Below, in pieces: positions 8,492 to 18,055 of a stretch of 64,000 nt of DNA. The stretch lies in assembly GCA_934654775.1 (NCBI GenBank), contig CAKUGR010000006.1, positions 62,001-126,000 on the forward strand, written 5' to 3'. The notes under the pieces are model-generated. The model saw nothing but the letters and a program-made list of their open reading frames with translations, was not told where the DNA came from and made no database searches. Each line of letters starts with the position of its first letter. The first letter of the stretch is position 1. A program made the translations under genes and the position numbers. Origin of the DNA: an uncultured Collinsella sp. GTDB lineage: Bacteria; Actinomycetota; Coriobacteriia; Coriobacteriales; Coriobacteriaceae.

Positions 8492-11489
8492 ATCGCTCGA
8501 CGAGCGCGCGGTTGAGCCTGCCCTCCACCAAGCGCTCGTACAGACGCCGCGTCTCGGGCTCGGGCACGCCATTGACCTGCTCCCTCAGGTGATGCATATG
8601 CCCACTGTACAGCTCGACGATATCGCGTCGTCGCCCCGCCGCGCCGTAGACGCGCATAGCGCAACGCACCATATCCTCGCGCGCTGTCTCTTGCCGCAGC
8701 CCCGACTCCACCAGCCATACCGCCGACTGCAGGTCGTTTTCTTCTAGGGCGGCATTCGCGCCCCGAATCATGCAGTCGATATACTTCGATTCCATAATGC
8801 GCCGCATACGCAAAAAGTAAGTGGGATTACAGCCATTGGGAACATACAACGGGCCGGCGTAGAGCTGCTCAATCTTAAGGCACAGCTCGACCAGATGGGG
8901 CCCGCGCGCACCCGTGCGGTTTCCCAAAACTTCGCGGCTTATCTGATCAAACAACCGCACGTCGGTCTTGACGTAATCGCCGTTAAGCCCAATGCACTCG
9001 TTTTGGATCAGCACACACGACTTGCCGTCCGGTGTCGGCCCCAAGGCCGAACGCAGGCGCGATATCGTCGAGTACAGATTGTTACGAGCGCTATTGAACT
9101 CGGCATGGGGCCACAGCTCCATAGCCAGCGTCTCGCGGTCGACCAGTGCATCCATGCCCAGCGCAAGCCGCTCGGCAAGCGTCGCCGCCTTCTTGCGACG
9201 CCACATCTTATCCGTGATGGGAAACCCGTCGCGCTCGGCGCGAAACGCCCCAAACATGCGGATCTCGATATGGCCAATCACATCGACACCCTCGGCATCG
9301 CCGGCCTGGAACAGACGCTCGCCTTCGCCCTCAAAGTCGTCACGCAGCGAATACCGCGACAGCTCGCGCACCGGGAGCTTCTTTCGAATTCTAGCAGCCG
9401 GCTCACCCAGACAATGCATCGCAAGACGCGCAAACAGCCGGTACGACGGATCCAAAATCCCCGGGCGGTTCATGGACATCCAGGCTGCAAGGTCGCTATC
9501 GCGGCCCGCGGAGGCCAAATGCAGCGCCACCATCCATGCCTCGGCACCACCGACCTGCGTCCGACTCAAATCGAGCAGCTCTGCCTCTTCGCGCACCGAT
9601 ACCATCGATGTATTGCGTAAGTACGCCGCGCGCTCTAGCAGCAGTGCGTTGTCGCGTATGTATCCAATCGATTCCTCGGCAAGCCTGAGCACCTGCACCG
9701 CACGGAATTTGGCATTGACCGGACGCCCCTCGGCCAGCGACTGCCAGCCTTCCAGTATCAAGCCAAACAACTGGACTTGATTGTCACGCACGCGCACGGC
9801 AAAACGGTCGAGCTCATTGAATGCCTGCTCGTCGGTCACCGGCATGCCGGCAAACAGACGCCGCGCCGATAACACCATGCGCACCCAGATGGCGAGCGCT
9901 CGGATTCCACGCGCTTCGAGTGCCTCGAGCGTCAGGGCCATCTCGTCATCACGCTCGTCAGTCCCTGCATACGACCCATCAAATAACTCCGTCAACATGC
10001 GGTCCGCGCGCACAAACGTCCCCGCGATATCGAGTTCACAATCGTAGGCCTTATCCGTTTTGAGCCCCGCGAGGATCTCACCACCCTTCGCCCGCTCGGT
10101 CAGCCCATGCTTTATCTCGACATGTGCGGACAGCATGTCGAGTGCGGCACAAGACGCCTCACTTTCCAACGCTGTATGGCTTGCCGGAAGCCCCAGACCG
10201 CCATCTCCGTAACAGGCGGCCGTAAACGCGTGCGCCACCTTCCACGACACGGGATCGAACTCGCAAATCGCTTGCTCGCCCGCACGCTCGATAATTGAGG
10301 CCATATACCGCGCGAGCTTTGTATTGGAGACGCTCACCGCCGCCAGATAGATGCCGAGTGCCTCGTCAGGCGTCGGCTCCGATGCCTGGCCATCTGCCTC
10401 GGTCTTTCCCAGCGCCGCGCGGCAGACATCCCCTCCATGCCCCGTCAGGGCCAGATCGATCCCATACTGCCCGGCAAGCTCCAACACCGCACTGCGGTCC
10501 AAAAACGCGTCGGCGAGGTCCATCGCGGTATCGCAGCGCCCCGCTTTAATCAATATTCGCGCCGCCCGCACAACGAGTTCGGGGCGAATTTCGGCGACCA
10601 GCTTGCGCAATCGCAGGCGTGCGTTGTCCTCGGTACCCAAGCAGGTAAAGCTCCGGTCTGCCGGATCAACGCCAAAAATGGGATAATCGCGGACAAGATA
10701 AGACTGGTCAATCGCCGAAAGCCTAACACCGCAAGCCTCGAGCTCCGAAATATTGCCCTCACCCATTAAGACCATCAAGCATGCCACACTAAACAGGGCG
10801 TTGTTCTCGAGCGACGCCAGATCAACAAGTGCCGCACCGTAGATATTGACGATCTCGTTTTCGAGCATCTGGGCAACGTCTCCCTGCCCGTATAGTCCCG
10901 ACTGCATAGCCGAAACGAGCTCGGGCACGCCCTGCGTAAGCTGATAGAAGTCGAGCGATGTGCTGATCGAAAACGCCGATGCCCACGCCGAATACTCATA
11001 GGCATGCACCTTGAGCATCTGCGCGTTGACTTTAATCGAATCGCCCAGTCCATGAATCAGCTGGCGATTCGAAGGACGGCAGCTCATAAAGACCCCAACC
11101 CCCATAGCACGCAGGCTTCGGATTCGGTCGATCAGCTCCTCGGTCTCGCTCTGGCTGAGGTTAGGCACGTTATCGATTGCAATCAGGGAGTGCGGTTTGT
11201 CCTTAAGCTCTTCGGTAACGACCTCGAGCTGCATAAACACCTCGCGCCCAATGGCGCGGTCTGCCTCGATGATCCGCACGGGACCTCGCGTCGGATCGCT
11301 TTTAACCTCTTGGGTATACTGCAGCAGCACCGAGGTTTTCCCAAAGCCATCAGGCGCGTAGAGGACTACGATGCCGGCCTTTCGGCCCTTGGCGATAAGT
11401 TCGTTCATCAAGCGATCGCGCCGCACCATATAGATACTGCCCAGCGGCATAAGCTCGAGGTCGTTTGTATTGCCCAAATCGTTAACCAT
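8490..11489 (-). CDS. Large AAA-ATPase transcriptional regulator with C-terminal winged helix and BTAD domain
   Basis: The 999-aa protein starts with a P-loop NTPase (APDGFGKTSVLLQY near residue 45, Walker B-like LIAIDNVP near 100), has a long helical middle region, and ends with an OmpR-type winged helix (IEIRMFGAF to LRSALGP, about 700-800) followed by a bacterial transcriptional activator domain (about 830-985). This is the SARP/MalT-like layout with the DNA-binding part at the C-terminal side. Such proteins activate nearby or distant operons in response to a ligand; the target is not evident, since the divergent 11490-11933 region leads only to convergent genes. The start ATG precedes VNDLGNT. 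No partner kinase is seen. Confidence 0.8.
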   Translation of the reverse strand: MVNDLGNTNDLELMPLGSIYMVRRDRLMNELIAKGRKAGIVVLYAPDGFGKTSVLLQYTQEVKSDPTRGPVRIIEADRAIGREVFMQLEVVTEELKDKPHSLIAIDNVPNLSQSETEELIDRIRSLRAMGVGVFMSCRPSNRQLIHGLGDSIKVNAQMLKVHAYEYSAWASAFSISTSLDFYQLTQGVPELVSAMQSGLYGQGDVAQMLENEIVNIYGAALVDLASLENNALFSVACLMVLMGEGNISELEACGVRLSAIDQSYLVRDYPIFGVDPADRSFTCLGTEDNARLRLRKLVAEIRPELVVRAARILIKAGRCDTAMDLADAFLDRSAVLELAGQYGIDLALTGHGGDVCRAALGKTEADGQASEPTPDEALGIYLAAVSVSNTKLARYMASIIERAGEQAICEFDPVSWKVAHAFTAACYGDGGLGLPASHTALESEASCAALDMLSAHVEIKHGLTERAKGGEILAGLKTDKAYDCELDIAGTFVRADRMLTELFDGSYAGTDERDDEMALTLEALEARGIRALAIWVRMVLSARRLFAGMPVTDEQAFNELDRFAVRVRDNQVQLFGLILEGWQSLAEGRPVNAKFRAVQVLRLAEESIGYIRDNALLLERAAYLRNTSMVSVREEAELLDLSRTQVGGAEAWMVALHLASAGRDSDLAAWMSMNRPGILDPSYRLFARLAMHCLGEPAARIRKKLPVRELSRYSLRDDFEGEGERLFQAGDAEGVDVIGHIEIRMFGAFRAERDGFPITDKMWRRKKAATLAERLALGMDALVDRETLAMELWPHAEFNSARNNLYSTISRLRSALGPTPDGKSCVLIQNECIGLNGDYVKTDVRLFDQISREVLGNRTGARGPHLVELCLKIEQLYAGPLYVPNGCNPTYFLRMRRIMESKYIDCMIRGANAALEENDLQSAVWLVESGLRQETAREDMVRCAMRVYGAAGRRRDIVELYSGHMHHLREQVNGVPEPETRRLYERLVEGRLNRALVER

Positions 11490-11933
11490 GCCCGCTCCTC
11501 AACTCGACCACATGGACACCGTAACGCTAGACCATATGTATCGCTAGATGAATAGAGCGATGCTACGGTTTAGGATGTTTGCTGGTACGCAAATGGCAAG
11601 TTTTTGTTCAGCGTGGTCCGATTGAAACTTATCCCCCAACCAATCAGTCTTTGCGCAGGTCAATGCGCTTGCCAGCTTGTCCCATCCTTTGGCAGTGTAC
11701 CTCAAATGAACGCTGTTCAATTATGTTGCGCAACTCACCTAGCACCAGCTACCGTCTGCGACCTTTTCATAGCATTTATGCATAGTATCTGTTATGGAAT
11801 GAATCATGCTGCACCAGACGCACCCGTCAAGTTAGCGGCAAGGTTTTCGTCAAGCACACGGCGTGCACTCAGCAAAAAGGCCCCCGCAAAGCGGAGGCCT
11901 TCGGTAAAGCTATATCGAGGTGATAGGCTTTCG
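11490..11933. other. Intergenic region between the AAA/BTAD regulator and nagB
   Basis: The stretch contains the regulator promoter on the minus strand (not resolvable by eye) and, near nagB, a minus-strand terminator at 11873-11900. The remainder has no long open frame with a ribosome binding site and no repeat that I recognise. Confidence 0.4.
11873..11900 (-). terminator. Rho-independent terminator of nagB
   Basis: On the minus strand GGCCTCCGC-TTT-GCGGGGGCC is followed by TTTTTGC, a textbook intrinsic terminator 34 bases after the nagB stop codon. Confidence 0.9.
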
Positions 11934-12662
11934 CTACTCGCAGAGCGAAAGGGCGGCCTCGTCGGCAACGACAACGCAGTTGGTGTGCAGCTGCAGGATC
12001 GAGGCAGGGCACTCGGGGGTAACCGGGCCAAAGCACATGTCATGCACGGCCTGGGCCTTGGCCTCGCCATTGGCGACAACCAGGATCATGCGGGCATACA
12101 TGATGGTCTGGGTGCCCATGGTGTAGGCCTGACGAGGCACGTCGTCGATGCTGTCAAACAAGCGGCTGTTGGCCTGAATAGTGCTCTCGGTAAGGTCGAC
12201 ACAGTGCGTACCCTTGGAGAAGTGGTCATCGGGCTCGTTGAAGCCGATGTGACCGTTGTTACCGATGCCGAGCAGCTGCAGATCGGGGTAACCGGCGGCA
12301 GCGACGATCTCGTCGTACTCAGAGCAGGCAGCGGCAGCGTCGGGATTGGAGCCATCGGGCACATGCGTGTTGTTCAGGTCGATGTTAATGTGATCGAAGA
12401 AGTTCTCACGCATAAAGTAGTGGTAGCTCTGAGGATCGTCGTGCGAAAGGCCACGATACTCGTCGAGGTTGTAGGTGCTGACCTCGGCAAAGTCGACGTC
12501 ACCCTTCTTGTACCAAGCGGCGAGCTGCTTGTAGGCGCCAATCGGGGTGGAGCCGGTGGCAAGACCCAGCACGCAATCGGGCTTGAGGATAACCTGGGCC
12601 GAGATAATATTGGCGGCCTTGCGGCTCATATCCTCGTAGTCTTTAGCTTTAATGATCTTCAT
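11934..12662 (-). CDS. nagB: Glucosamine-6-phosphate deaminase
   Basis: The 242-aa enzyme converts glucosamine-6-phosphate to fructose-6-phosphate and ammonia. Length equals that of B. subtilis NagB. The phosphate loop LATGSTPIGAY, the LDEY motif with the catalytic Asp, and NGHIGFNEP with the active-site His and Glu are all present. The start at 12662 is fixed by GAAAGGACGCGTA just upstream; an in-frame upstream extension reads as non-coding. It lies near the PTS IIA gene and glmM on the same strand, so this block handles amino sugar entry, breakdown and cell-wall use. It has its own terminator. Confidence 0.96.
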   Translation of the reverse strand: MKIIKAKDYEDMSRKAANIISAQVILKPDCVLGLATGSTPIGAYKQLAAWYKKGDVDFAEVSTYNLDEYRGLSHDDPQSYHYFMRENFFDHINIDLNNTHVPDGSNPDAAAACSEYDEIVAAAGYPDLQLLGIGNNGHIGFNEPDDHFSKGTHCVDLTESTIQANSRLFDSIDDVPRQAYTMGTQTIMYARMILVVANGEAKAQAVHDMCFGPVTPECPASILQLHTNCVVVADEAALSLCE

Positions 12663-12934
12663 TACGCGTCCTTTCTCATACAAGAGAGGCAAGGCTCCCC
12701 TTACAAGCGCTTGCCCGCGGCCCGCGTCGGCCGCAACCAACGTGTGCGGCCACCAGGGCGAGGTCGCGTAATGTATGTGTCTCGTGTCTACCCGCGTCGA
12801 GGCCCCTGCCCGTCCACGGTGACCCAAAGCTGTTTAGCTTCGGACAAATCCCATCTTGCCACGGAGGGCGCCCTCTTTCAAGGGCGCCCTCCATAAACGT
12901 GTTTGAATTGTAGGCTAAAGGCAAAGCGGAGCGA
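12663..12934. other. Intergenic region between crr and nagB
   Basis: It contains a perfect 13-bp hairpin (12863-12892, GGAGGGCGCCCTC and complement) just after crr, and the presumed nagB promoter region with a short palindrome ACAAGCGCTTG near 12701. No gene is seen. Confidence 0.45.
12863..12892 (-). terminator. Strong hairpin downstream of crr
   Basis: Perfect inverted repeat with 13-nt arms and a four-base loop, 42 bases past the crr stop. It lacks an adjacent T-run on either strand, so it may stabilise the 3' end rather than terminate. Confidence 0.55.
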
Positions 12935-13432
12935 CTAGCGCTCGCGAGCGACGATGAGCTGGTCCATCTCCTCGACATGCTCGCCAACGGAGCCCTTGAT
13001 GCTCGAGAACTCAACAGAGTTGCACACCAAGATGGGGACCGTCACATCGTAGCCCTCGGCAGCAATTGCCTCGCGATCGAACTCGATGAGCACATCACCC
13101 TTACGGACGACATCGCCCACCTGTGCATGCACGCTAAAATGCTTGCCCTCAAGCTGAACAGTGTCCAAACCAACGTGGATGAGCACGTCCAAGCCATCGA
13201 CCGTGTTGAGCGCAACGGCATGACCCGTGGGAAAAATGGCCTCGACCTTGGCGTCTGCCGGCGCAATCACACGCGTGCCGGTAGGCTGAATCGCCACGCC
13301 CTGACCCAAAAGGCCGGTGGCGAATGTCTGGTCATTGACCTCGGACAACGGAATGACGTCGCCCGAGATGGGAGCATCCAGCGTAAGGACTCGACCACGC
13401 ATACCAAAAGACCTTAGGACTTTAGTGAACAT
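12935..13432 (-). CDS. crr: PTS glucose-type EIIA component
   Basis: The 165-aa protein is a single EIIA-Glc domain, the phosphocarrier between HPr and an EIIB. Both family histidines are visible: GHAVAL and the phospho-accepting LIHVGLDTV. The conserved GVAIQPT and APADAKVEAIFPTGH strands are present. The start at 13432 (MFTKVL) follows GGGGGAGC; an in-frame ATG 21 bases earlier has no site. It is a free-standing IIA between nagB and glmM, so it may serve an amino-sugar or glucose EIICB encoded elsewhere and possibly regulation. Confidence 0.92.
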   Translation of the reverse strand: MFTKVLRSFGMRGRVLTLDAPISGDVIPLSEVNDQTFATGLLGQGVAIQPTGTRVIAPADAKVEAIFPTGHAVALNTVDGLDVLIHVGLDTVQLEGKHFSVHAQVGDVVRKGDVLIEFDREAIAAEGYDVTVPILVCNSVEFSSIKGSVGEHVEEMDQLIVARER

Positions 13433-13503
13433 GCTCCCCCTCGGACATACCAATCAACCAAAATAGCTTTAACAGTTTACCACTTGGCACCCGTTTTTGA
13501 CCA

Positions 13504-14841
13504 TTAGGGAAGTTCGCGCTTGACAACCTCGACGATGTCGTCAACAACGCGCTGGGTCAGCTCGTGCGTCTCGGCCTCGGCCATCACGCGGACCAGCGGC
13601 TCGGTACCGCTCGGGCGCACCAGAATGCGGCCGCGGCCGTCAAGCTCTTTCTCGGCAGCAGCAACGGCGTCCCAAATGGGCGGGCAATCGTCCAGACCAG
13701 CCTTGTTGTCGGAATGCACGTTGACAAGCACCTGCGGGTACTTCTTCATGATGCCGGCAAGATCAGTGAGGGTACGACCGGTGCGCTTGAGCACGGCCAG
13801 CAGCTGCAGAGCCGTCACCAGGCCGTCACCGGTGGTGTTGTGCTCCAGGAAGATGATGTGGCCGGACTGTTCGCCGCCGATGACGGCGCCGTCCTCGAGC
13901 ATGCGCTCAAGAACATAACGGTCGCCCACGGCGGTCTGAACCATCTCGAAGCCCTGCTCCTTCATAGCGATGGAGAAACCCAGGTTGCACATAACGGTCG
14001 AGACGATCTCGGAGTTGGCGAGCTTGCCGCGAGCGGCCAGGTCGGAGCCGCAGATGGCAAGAATGTAGTCGCCATCGATCTCGTTGCCCTCGCTGTCCAC
14101 GAACAGCACGCGATCGGCGTCGCCGTCGTGGGCCAGGCCGATATCGGCGTGGGTGCGCAGCACGAGCTCGCGCAGGGGCTCAAGGTGCGTGGAGCCGCAC
14201 TCAACGTTAATGTCAGTGCCACAGTAATCGGTGTTGATGGCATGGACCGTGGCGCCCAGGCGCTGCAGCGCGGCGGGCGTGGTCTGGCAGGAAGCACCGT
14301 GGCCGCAGTCGACGGCAACAACCAGGCCATCGAGCTTAAGGCCGTCGAGCGTGCTGATGGCATGATCGACATAGGCCTTGCGGGCATCCTTCATCTTGAT
14401 GATGTGACCCACACCGGCGCCGGTCGGCAGCGTGTCGGCAGCCATGGCCTCCTCGGACATGACCCAGGCGCTGATCTCTTCCTCGACAGCATCGGGAAGC
14501 TTCATGCCCTTGCGGCTAAAGAACTTGATGCCGTTGAACTCCGGCGGATTGTGAGAAGCGGAAATGACAATGCCGCCGTCGAGCTCATTTTGGACGGTAA
14601 GCAGCGCCACGGCCGGCGTAGGGATAACGCCGCAGCAGTGCGGACGGCCGCCCTCGGCCATAATGCCGGCGGTCAGAGCACTCTCGAGCATGGTACCCGA
14701 AAGACGCGTGTCGCGGCCGATGCAGATGTCCGGGCCAAGGAACTTGGTCGCCGCGCGGCCCAGGCGAAACGCGAGGTCGCACGAGAGGTCGGCGTTGGCG
14801 ACGCCACGGACGCCATCGGTACCGAAGATGTTCTGGGGCAT
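13504..14841 (-). CDS. glmM: Phosphoglucosamine mutase
   Basis: This 445-aa enzyme interconverts glucosamine-6-phosphate and glucosamine-1-phosphate for peptidoglycan synthesis. It opens MPQNIFGTDGVRG, carries the phosphoserine loop VISASHNPPEFNG near residue 100, the metal loop HDGDADRV near 240 and the C-terminal phosphate loop VRPSGTEPLVRVM. Ribosome binding site AAGGAGCGATCCT sets the start at 14841. It is downstream of the rpsI-rplM operon but behind a terminator, and is followed by crr and nagB. Confidence 0.96.
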   Translation of the reverse strand: MPQNIFGTDGVRGVANADLSCDLAFRLGRAATKFLGPDICIGRDTRLSGTMLESALTAGIMAEGGRPHCCGVIPTPAVALLTVQNELDGGIVISASHNPPEFNGIKFFSRKGMKLPDAVEEEISAWVMSEEAMAADTLPTGAGVGHIIKMKDARKAYVDHAISTLDGLKLDGLVVAVDCGHGASCQTTPAALQRLGATVHAINTDYCGTDINVECGSTHLEPLRELVLRTHADIGLAHDGDADRVLFVDSEGNEIDGDYILAICGSDLAARGKLANSEIVSTVMCNLGFSIAMKEQGFEMVQTAVGDRYVLERMLEDGAVIGGEQSGHIIFLEHNTTGDGLVTALQLLAVLKRTGRTLTDLAGIMKKYPQVLVNVHSDNKAGLDDCPPIWDAVAAAEKELDGRGRILVRPSGTEPLVRVMAEAETHELTQRVVDDIVEVVKRELP

Positions 14842-14890
14842 AGGATCGCTCCTTCCCAAGTGGGCAAAACGAAGCCGCCCACCCTAGTCG

Positions 14891-14932
14891 AAAAGAAAAG
14901 CGGGACCCACCGAGCAGTCGGTAGGCCCCGCT
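14891..14932 (-). terminator. Rho-independent terminator of rplM-rpsI
   Basis: On the minus strand the stem AGCGGGGCCTACCGA / TCGGTGGGTCCCGCT, with a CTGC loop, is followed by TTTTC-TTTT. It lies about 30 bases past the rpsI stop. Confidence 0.9.
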
Positions 14933-14963
14933 TGTACATTGTATCTCGTAAGGAGATAAAACC

Positions 14964-15359
<396 letters not shown>

Positions 15360-15361
15360 CT

Positions 15362-15805
15362 TTAAGCCTCCAGCTCAATCTTCGTGGGGTTCTGGGCAGC
15401 GTGCGGATGCTCGGCACCAGCGTAGACCTTAAGCTTGGTCATCTGGGCACGGCCGAGGGTGGTCTTGGGCAGCATGCCGCGAACGGCGCGCTCGATGACC
15501 TTCTCCGGGTGCTTCTCCATAGCCTGGCGGAAGCTCTCAGCCTTGAGGCCGCCGTTGTAGCCGCTGTGGCGATAATAGGTCTTCGTGTCGGCCTTGTTAC
15601 CGGTAAGCTGGACCTTATCGGCGTTGATGACGACAACGAAGTCGCCGCAGTCGCTGTTGGGCGTGAACTGGGGCTTGTTCTTACCGCGCAGGATCATTGC
15701 GATCTGGGTGGCAAGACGGCCCAGGACAGCACCATCGGCGTCGACGAGAACCCAGTTGCGCTGGACCTCGCCCTGCTTGGCGTAGTGAGTCGATTTCGAA
15801 ATCAC
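15362..15805 (-). CDS. rplM: 50S ribosomal protein L13
   Basis: This 147-aa protein carries L13 landmarks: [27 protein letters not shown], and [14 protein letters not shown]13 is an early-assembly 50S protein. The frame begins with GTG preceded by GGAGGAGTCTAA. The 157 bases upstream contain the promoter and perhaps an autoregulatory leader, but I cannot draw a convincing L13-leader fold by eye. Confidence 0.98.
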   Translation of the reverse strand: MISKSTHYAKQGEVQRNWVLVDADGAVLGRLATQIAMILRGKNKPQFTPNSDCGDFVVVINADKVQLTGNKADTKTYYRHSGYNGGLKAESFRQAMEKHPEKVIERAVRGMLPKTTLGRAQMTKLKVYAGAEHPHAAQNPTKIELEA

Positions 15806-15962
15806 TTAGACTCCTCCATGTACAGTACGTGTTGTTACAGAGATTCACGGGGCTCTGCAAGTAACCCGTCCATATTACCCCGCTCGCCGCCCGAGTCAAC
15901 AGGTATTTTGGCTCCGACCAGAGTTTCTGCACATGTCATCCACGGGTCATGACGTCGCGACA

Positions 15963-16841
15963 CTAGCGCTCGACAAATGCCTCGATATCACTCAGTAGGC
16001 GCTTTGCCTCCTGGCGGCCCTGAATATACAGGTCGAGGAGCTTGGCCGAATCGTGCTCGACATGGCCGACCTCGACCGGCTTTTGCGGAGCAATGACCAG
16101 AGCACGGCCCTCGCGCTCATACTTCCACAGGTGCATGCGCTGGAGGTTATAGCGGTCGTGGCGCGTCTCGATAGCCTCGAGCAGATAGGGGTAGTCGGCG
16201 TAGCGGGCGCGCGCGGCCGGCAAAAACTCGTAGGGCTTTTTCTCATACGAGCGGTCCTGCGTGACAATGACAACCGCGCGATCGAAGCCCGCCTCCTCCA
16301 GCACGTGCTCGATGGGGACCGAATCGGCCACGCCGCCGTCGACGTATTTGTGCCCGTCGATCTCAACCGGCGGCGTCACCAGCGGCAGCGACGTCGAGGC
16401 GCGCACGGCGTCGAGGTCAAGTACGGCGCTTTTGACCGGCAGGTACGCGGCGGTTCCAAAGAGCATGTCCGTCGTGACGGCGTACATCTCGATGGGGCTC
16501 GCGTCGAACGTCTCGTTGTCAAAGGGATCCAGGCGGTCCTGGACATCGTTGAAGATAAAGTCGTAACCCACAATAGAACCCGTGGACGCAAACGATGCGG
16601 CGCCCATGAAGCGGTTGTCGTTGCAGAAAGCCAGGTTGATGCGGTTGGCACGGCCGATCTGGTGCGACTTGTAGTTCACGCCGTTGAGAGCGCCGGCCGA
16701 TACGCCATATACCGCCGGAATCTCGACGCCGGCCTCCATGAGAACGTCGAGCACGCCTGCGGTAAATTGCCCGCGGAAGCTGCCGCCCTCCAAAACGAGC
16801 GCGACCTTACCGGCGTTCTTTGCCTTATCTTCTGCAGTCAT
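15963..16841 (-). CDS. Patatin-like phospholipase
   Basis: The 292-aa protein has the patatin catalytic dyad: the oxyanion loop EGGSFRGQFTAG near residue 18, nucleophile elbow GVSAG near residue 45, and the DGG motif (KYVDGGVADSVP) near residue 168. No signal peptide is present, so it is probably a cytoplasmic or membrane-associated lipid acyl hydrolase of the RssA/YjjU-like class. It is monocistronic. Its upstream side is occupied by the 61-bp hairpin repeat array. Confidence 0.88.
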   Translation of the reverse strand: MTAEDKAKNAGKVALVLEGGSFRGQFTAGVLDVLMEAGVEIPAVYGVSAGALNGVNYKSHQIGRANRINLAFCNDNRFMGAASFASTGSIVGYDFIFNDVQDRLDPFDNETFDASPIEMYAVTTDMLFGTAAYLPVKSAVLDLDAVRASTSLPLVTPPVEIDGHKYVDGGVADSVPIEHVLEEAGFDRAVVIVTQDRSYEKKPYEFLPAARARYADYPYLLEAIETRHDRYNLQRMHLWKYEREGRALVIAPQKPVEVGHVEHDSAKLLDLYIQGRQEAKRLLSDIEAFVER

Positions 16842-16928
16842 ATTGACCTCCTGCGATTGCGTTTTGGCTTTCTTCTACCCAGTTTTGGAATGGAGGGCGC
16901 GCAGGTTTTGGAGTTGAGGAGATGGAGC

Positions 16929-17130
16929 GGAAAGCGCGTCCCAGTTTGAGGCGGGATTCCGGGATGAACTTTCCGCTTGGACCGCCATTGGGAAAGCGTG
17001 TCCCGTTCTGAGCGCGGATTCCGGGATGAACTTTCCGCTAGCAACCCATCCGGAAAATGCATCCCATTCTGAGCCGATATTCTGGAACGCAGTTTCCGTT
17101 GGACGACCGTTAGGAAAGCGCGTCCCACCC
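16929..17130. repeat. Tandem array of 61-62 bp hairpin repeats
   Basis: Units begin at 16929, 16991, 17052 and 17113, each opening GGAAA-n-GTCCC/ATCCC. The first three end in GGGATGAAC-TTTCC or a close variant, so each can fold on itself. The fourth is cut short. Apparent reading frames across the array are repeated nonsense peptides without start signals, so this is a DNA or RNA repeat rather than a gene. It sits 88-290 bases upstream of the patatin-like gene. Confidence 0.8.
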
Positions 17131-17142
17131 TGCGTTGCCGTA

Positions 17143-17404
17143 GCGTTTTCTTTACGCCCGCGCCCTGCATAGAGTTCGATTCTCCGCGGTACGGAGATTC
17201 GCTGATGCGAGGCGAGGCCAGCTGAAATTCGATAACATCGCATCTATATAGGGTTGGGGCTTTGCGCGGAGAATCCGCGTATTTGCTTCGCAAATACGCA
17301 CCGGCTTCGGCCGCCTGCCGGCGTCCTCGCCCGCGGGCTAAAAACGCTTACGCGTTTTCTTTACGCCCGCGCCCTGCATAGAGTTCGATTCTCCGCGGTA
17401 CGGA
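17143..17404 (+). repeat. 53-bp exact direct repeat carrying a tmRNA-3'-end-like string
   Basis: Positions 17143-17195 and 17352-17404 are identical over 53 bases. Each contains GAGTTCGATTCTCCGCG, which is also the T-arm/acceptor part of the adjacent ssrA gene, though in inverted orientation. The 156 bases between hold a CGCGGAGAATC string (about 17263), a hairpin GCGTATTTG/CAAATACGC and a palindrome AAAACGCTTACGCGTTTT at 17341-17358. Confidence 0.85.
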
Positions 17405-17417
17405 CTAGAAATAAAAA

Positions 17418-17445
17418 GGCAGGTAGATACGAATATCTACCTGCC
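17418..17445 (-). terminator. Rho-independent terminator of ssrA
   Basis: A 12-bp stem (GGCAGGTAGATA and its complement 17434-17445) is followed on the minus strand by TTTTTAT, ten bases after the tmRNA 3' end. Confidence 0.88.
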
Positions 17446-17454
17446 TGTTACTTA

Positions 17455-17818
17455 TGGTGGAGGCGCGGAGAATCGAACTCCGGTCCACGAAAGCCCCCTG
17501 ATTGGCATCTCCAAGCTCAGTCGCTGGTTTTGTCTCGGACGCTTTGCGCGCAGCGACACGCTCGCGGCGTCCTAACCGGTTCGGTCTTAGCCTGCGCCAT
17601 ACCGATTACGTGCGCAGGAGCATTCCCCTAACATGACGTCGCACCGGTGTCGGGGAAATCACCGGGTTGACGCGCCGCTATAAACTAAGCAGCGAGAGCC
17701 ATAGGCTCAAAAGAAGAGTTGTTGTCAATTCAATTTGACGGTACCCCTGTTTAACGAGGCGAGGAGACCTCGGCTTGCTTCCTCTCTCAGAGCTATCGTG
17801 TCGAAACCAGTCGCCCCC
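17455..17818 (-). ncRNA. ssrA: Transfer-messenger RNA (tmRNA)
   Basis: The minus strand begins GGGGGCGACTGGTTTCGACA and ends with the tRNA-like GGAGTTCGATTCTCCGCG-CCTCCA-CCA, so both acceptor halves and an encoded CCA are visible over 364 bases. tmRNA rescues stalled ribosomes with SmpB by adding a degradation tag. The tag frame ends at 17695 and reads DNNSSFEPMALAA; one more codon (ATT) is possible before an in-frame stop, so the resume codon is uncertain. The terminal ALAA is the proteolysis signal. Confidence 0.96.
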
Positions 17819-18055
17819 GAATGTCGGGAAAGTCTGGATGGCATTGGGCACGAGCACCCAACACCCGTCGACTTTTCAAGGAACATGCGGGATGAGCCCC
17901 GCTTGTGGAGTGTTATCTTACCACGTTCTGAAAGCGGACAGCTGTTCTATGCACGAGCTGTGAAGACCCCAATGTGCGCCACACTTCGCACTTTTGCTAC
18001 CGATCGCGTCACGTATATTTTCGCCAAGCAAAATTGACCCGTCGAAAGGACCGTT
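17819..18055. promoter_or_regulatory. Divergent promoter region of ssrA and the 18056 gene
   Basis: On the minus strand TAAGAT near 17917-17922 could be the ssrA -10 element. On the plus strand TATATT near 18015 could serve the next gene, which has AAAGGA ahead of its ATG. Neither has a clear -35. Confidence 0.35.

Noticed and set aside
12663..12827. N-terminal extension of nagB
   Set aside because: The strong ribosome binding site and the family-typical start MKIIKAKDYE are at 12662; the extension is not like any NagB.
11604..12896. Plus-strand open frame of 430 codons
   Set aside because: Antisense to nagB and running through its terminator and promoter.
16929..17130. CRISPR array
   Set aside because: Units are 61-62 bp with similarity over their whole length; there are no unique spacers and no cas genes.
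17168..17195. A tRNA gene on the plus strand
   Set aside because: Only a T-arm-like string is present, with a weak stem and no D-arm, anticodon arm or matching acceptor.
16838..17293. Two minus-strand frames across the 61-bp array
   Set aside because: Their peptides are simply the translated DNA repeat in shifting frames, with no ribosome binding site.
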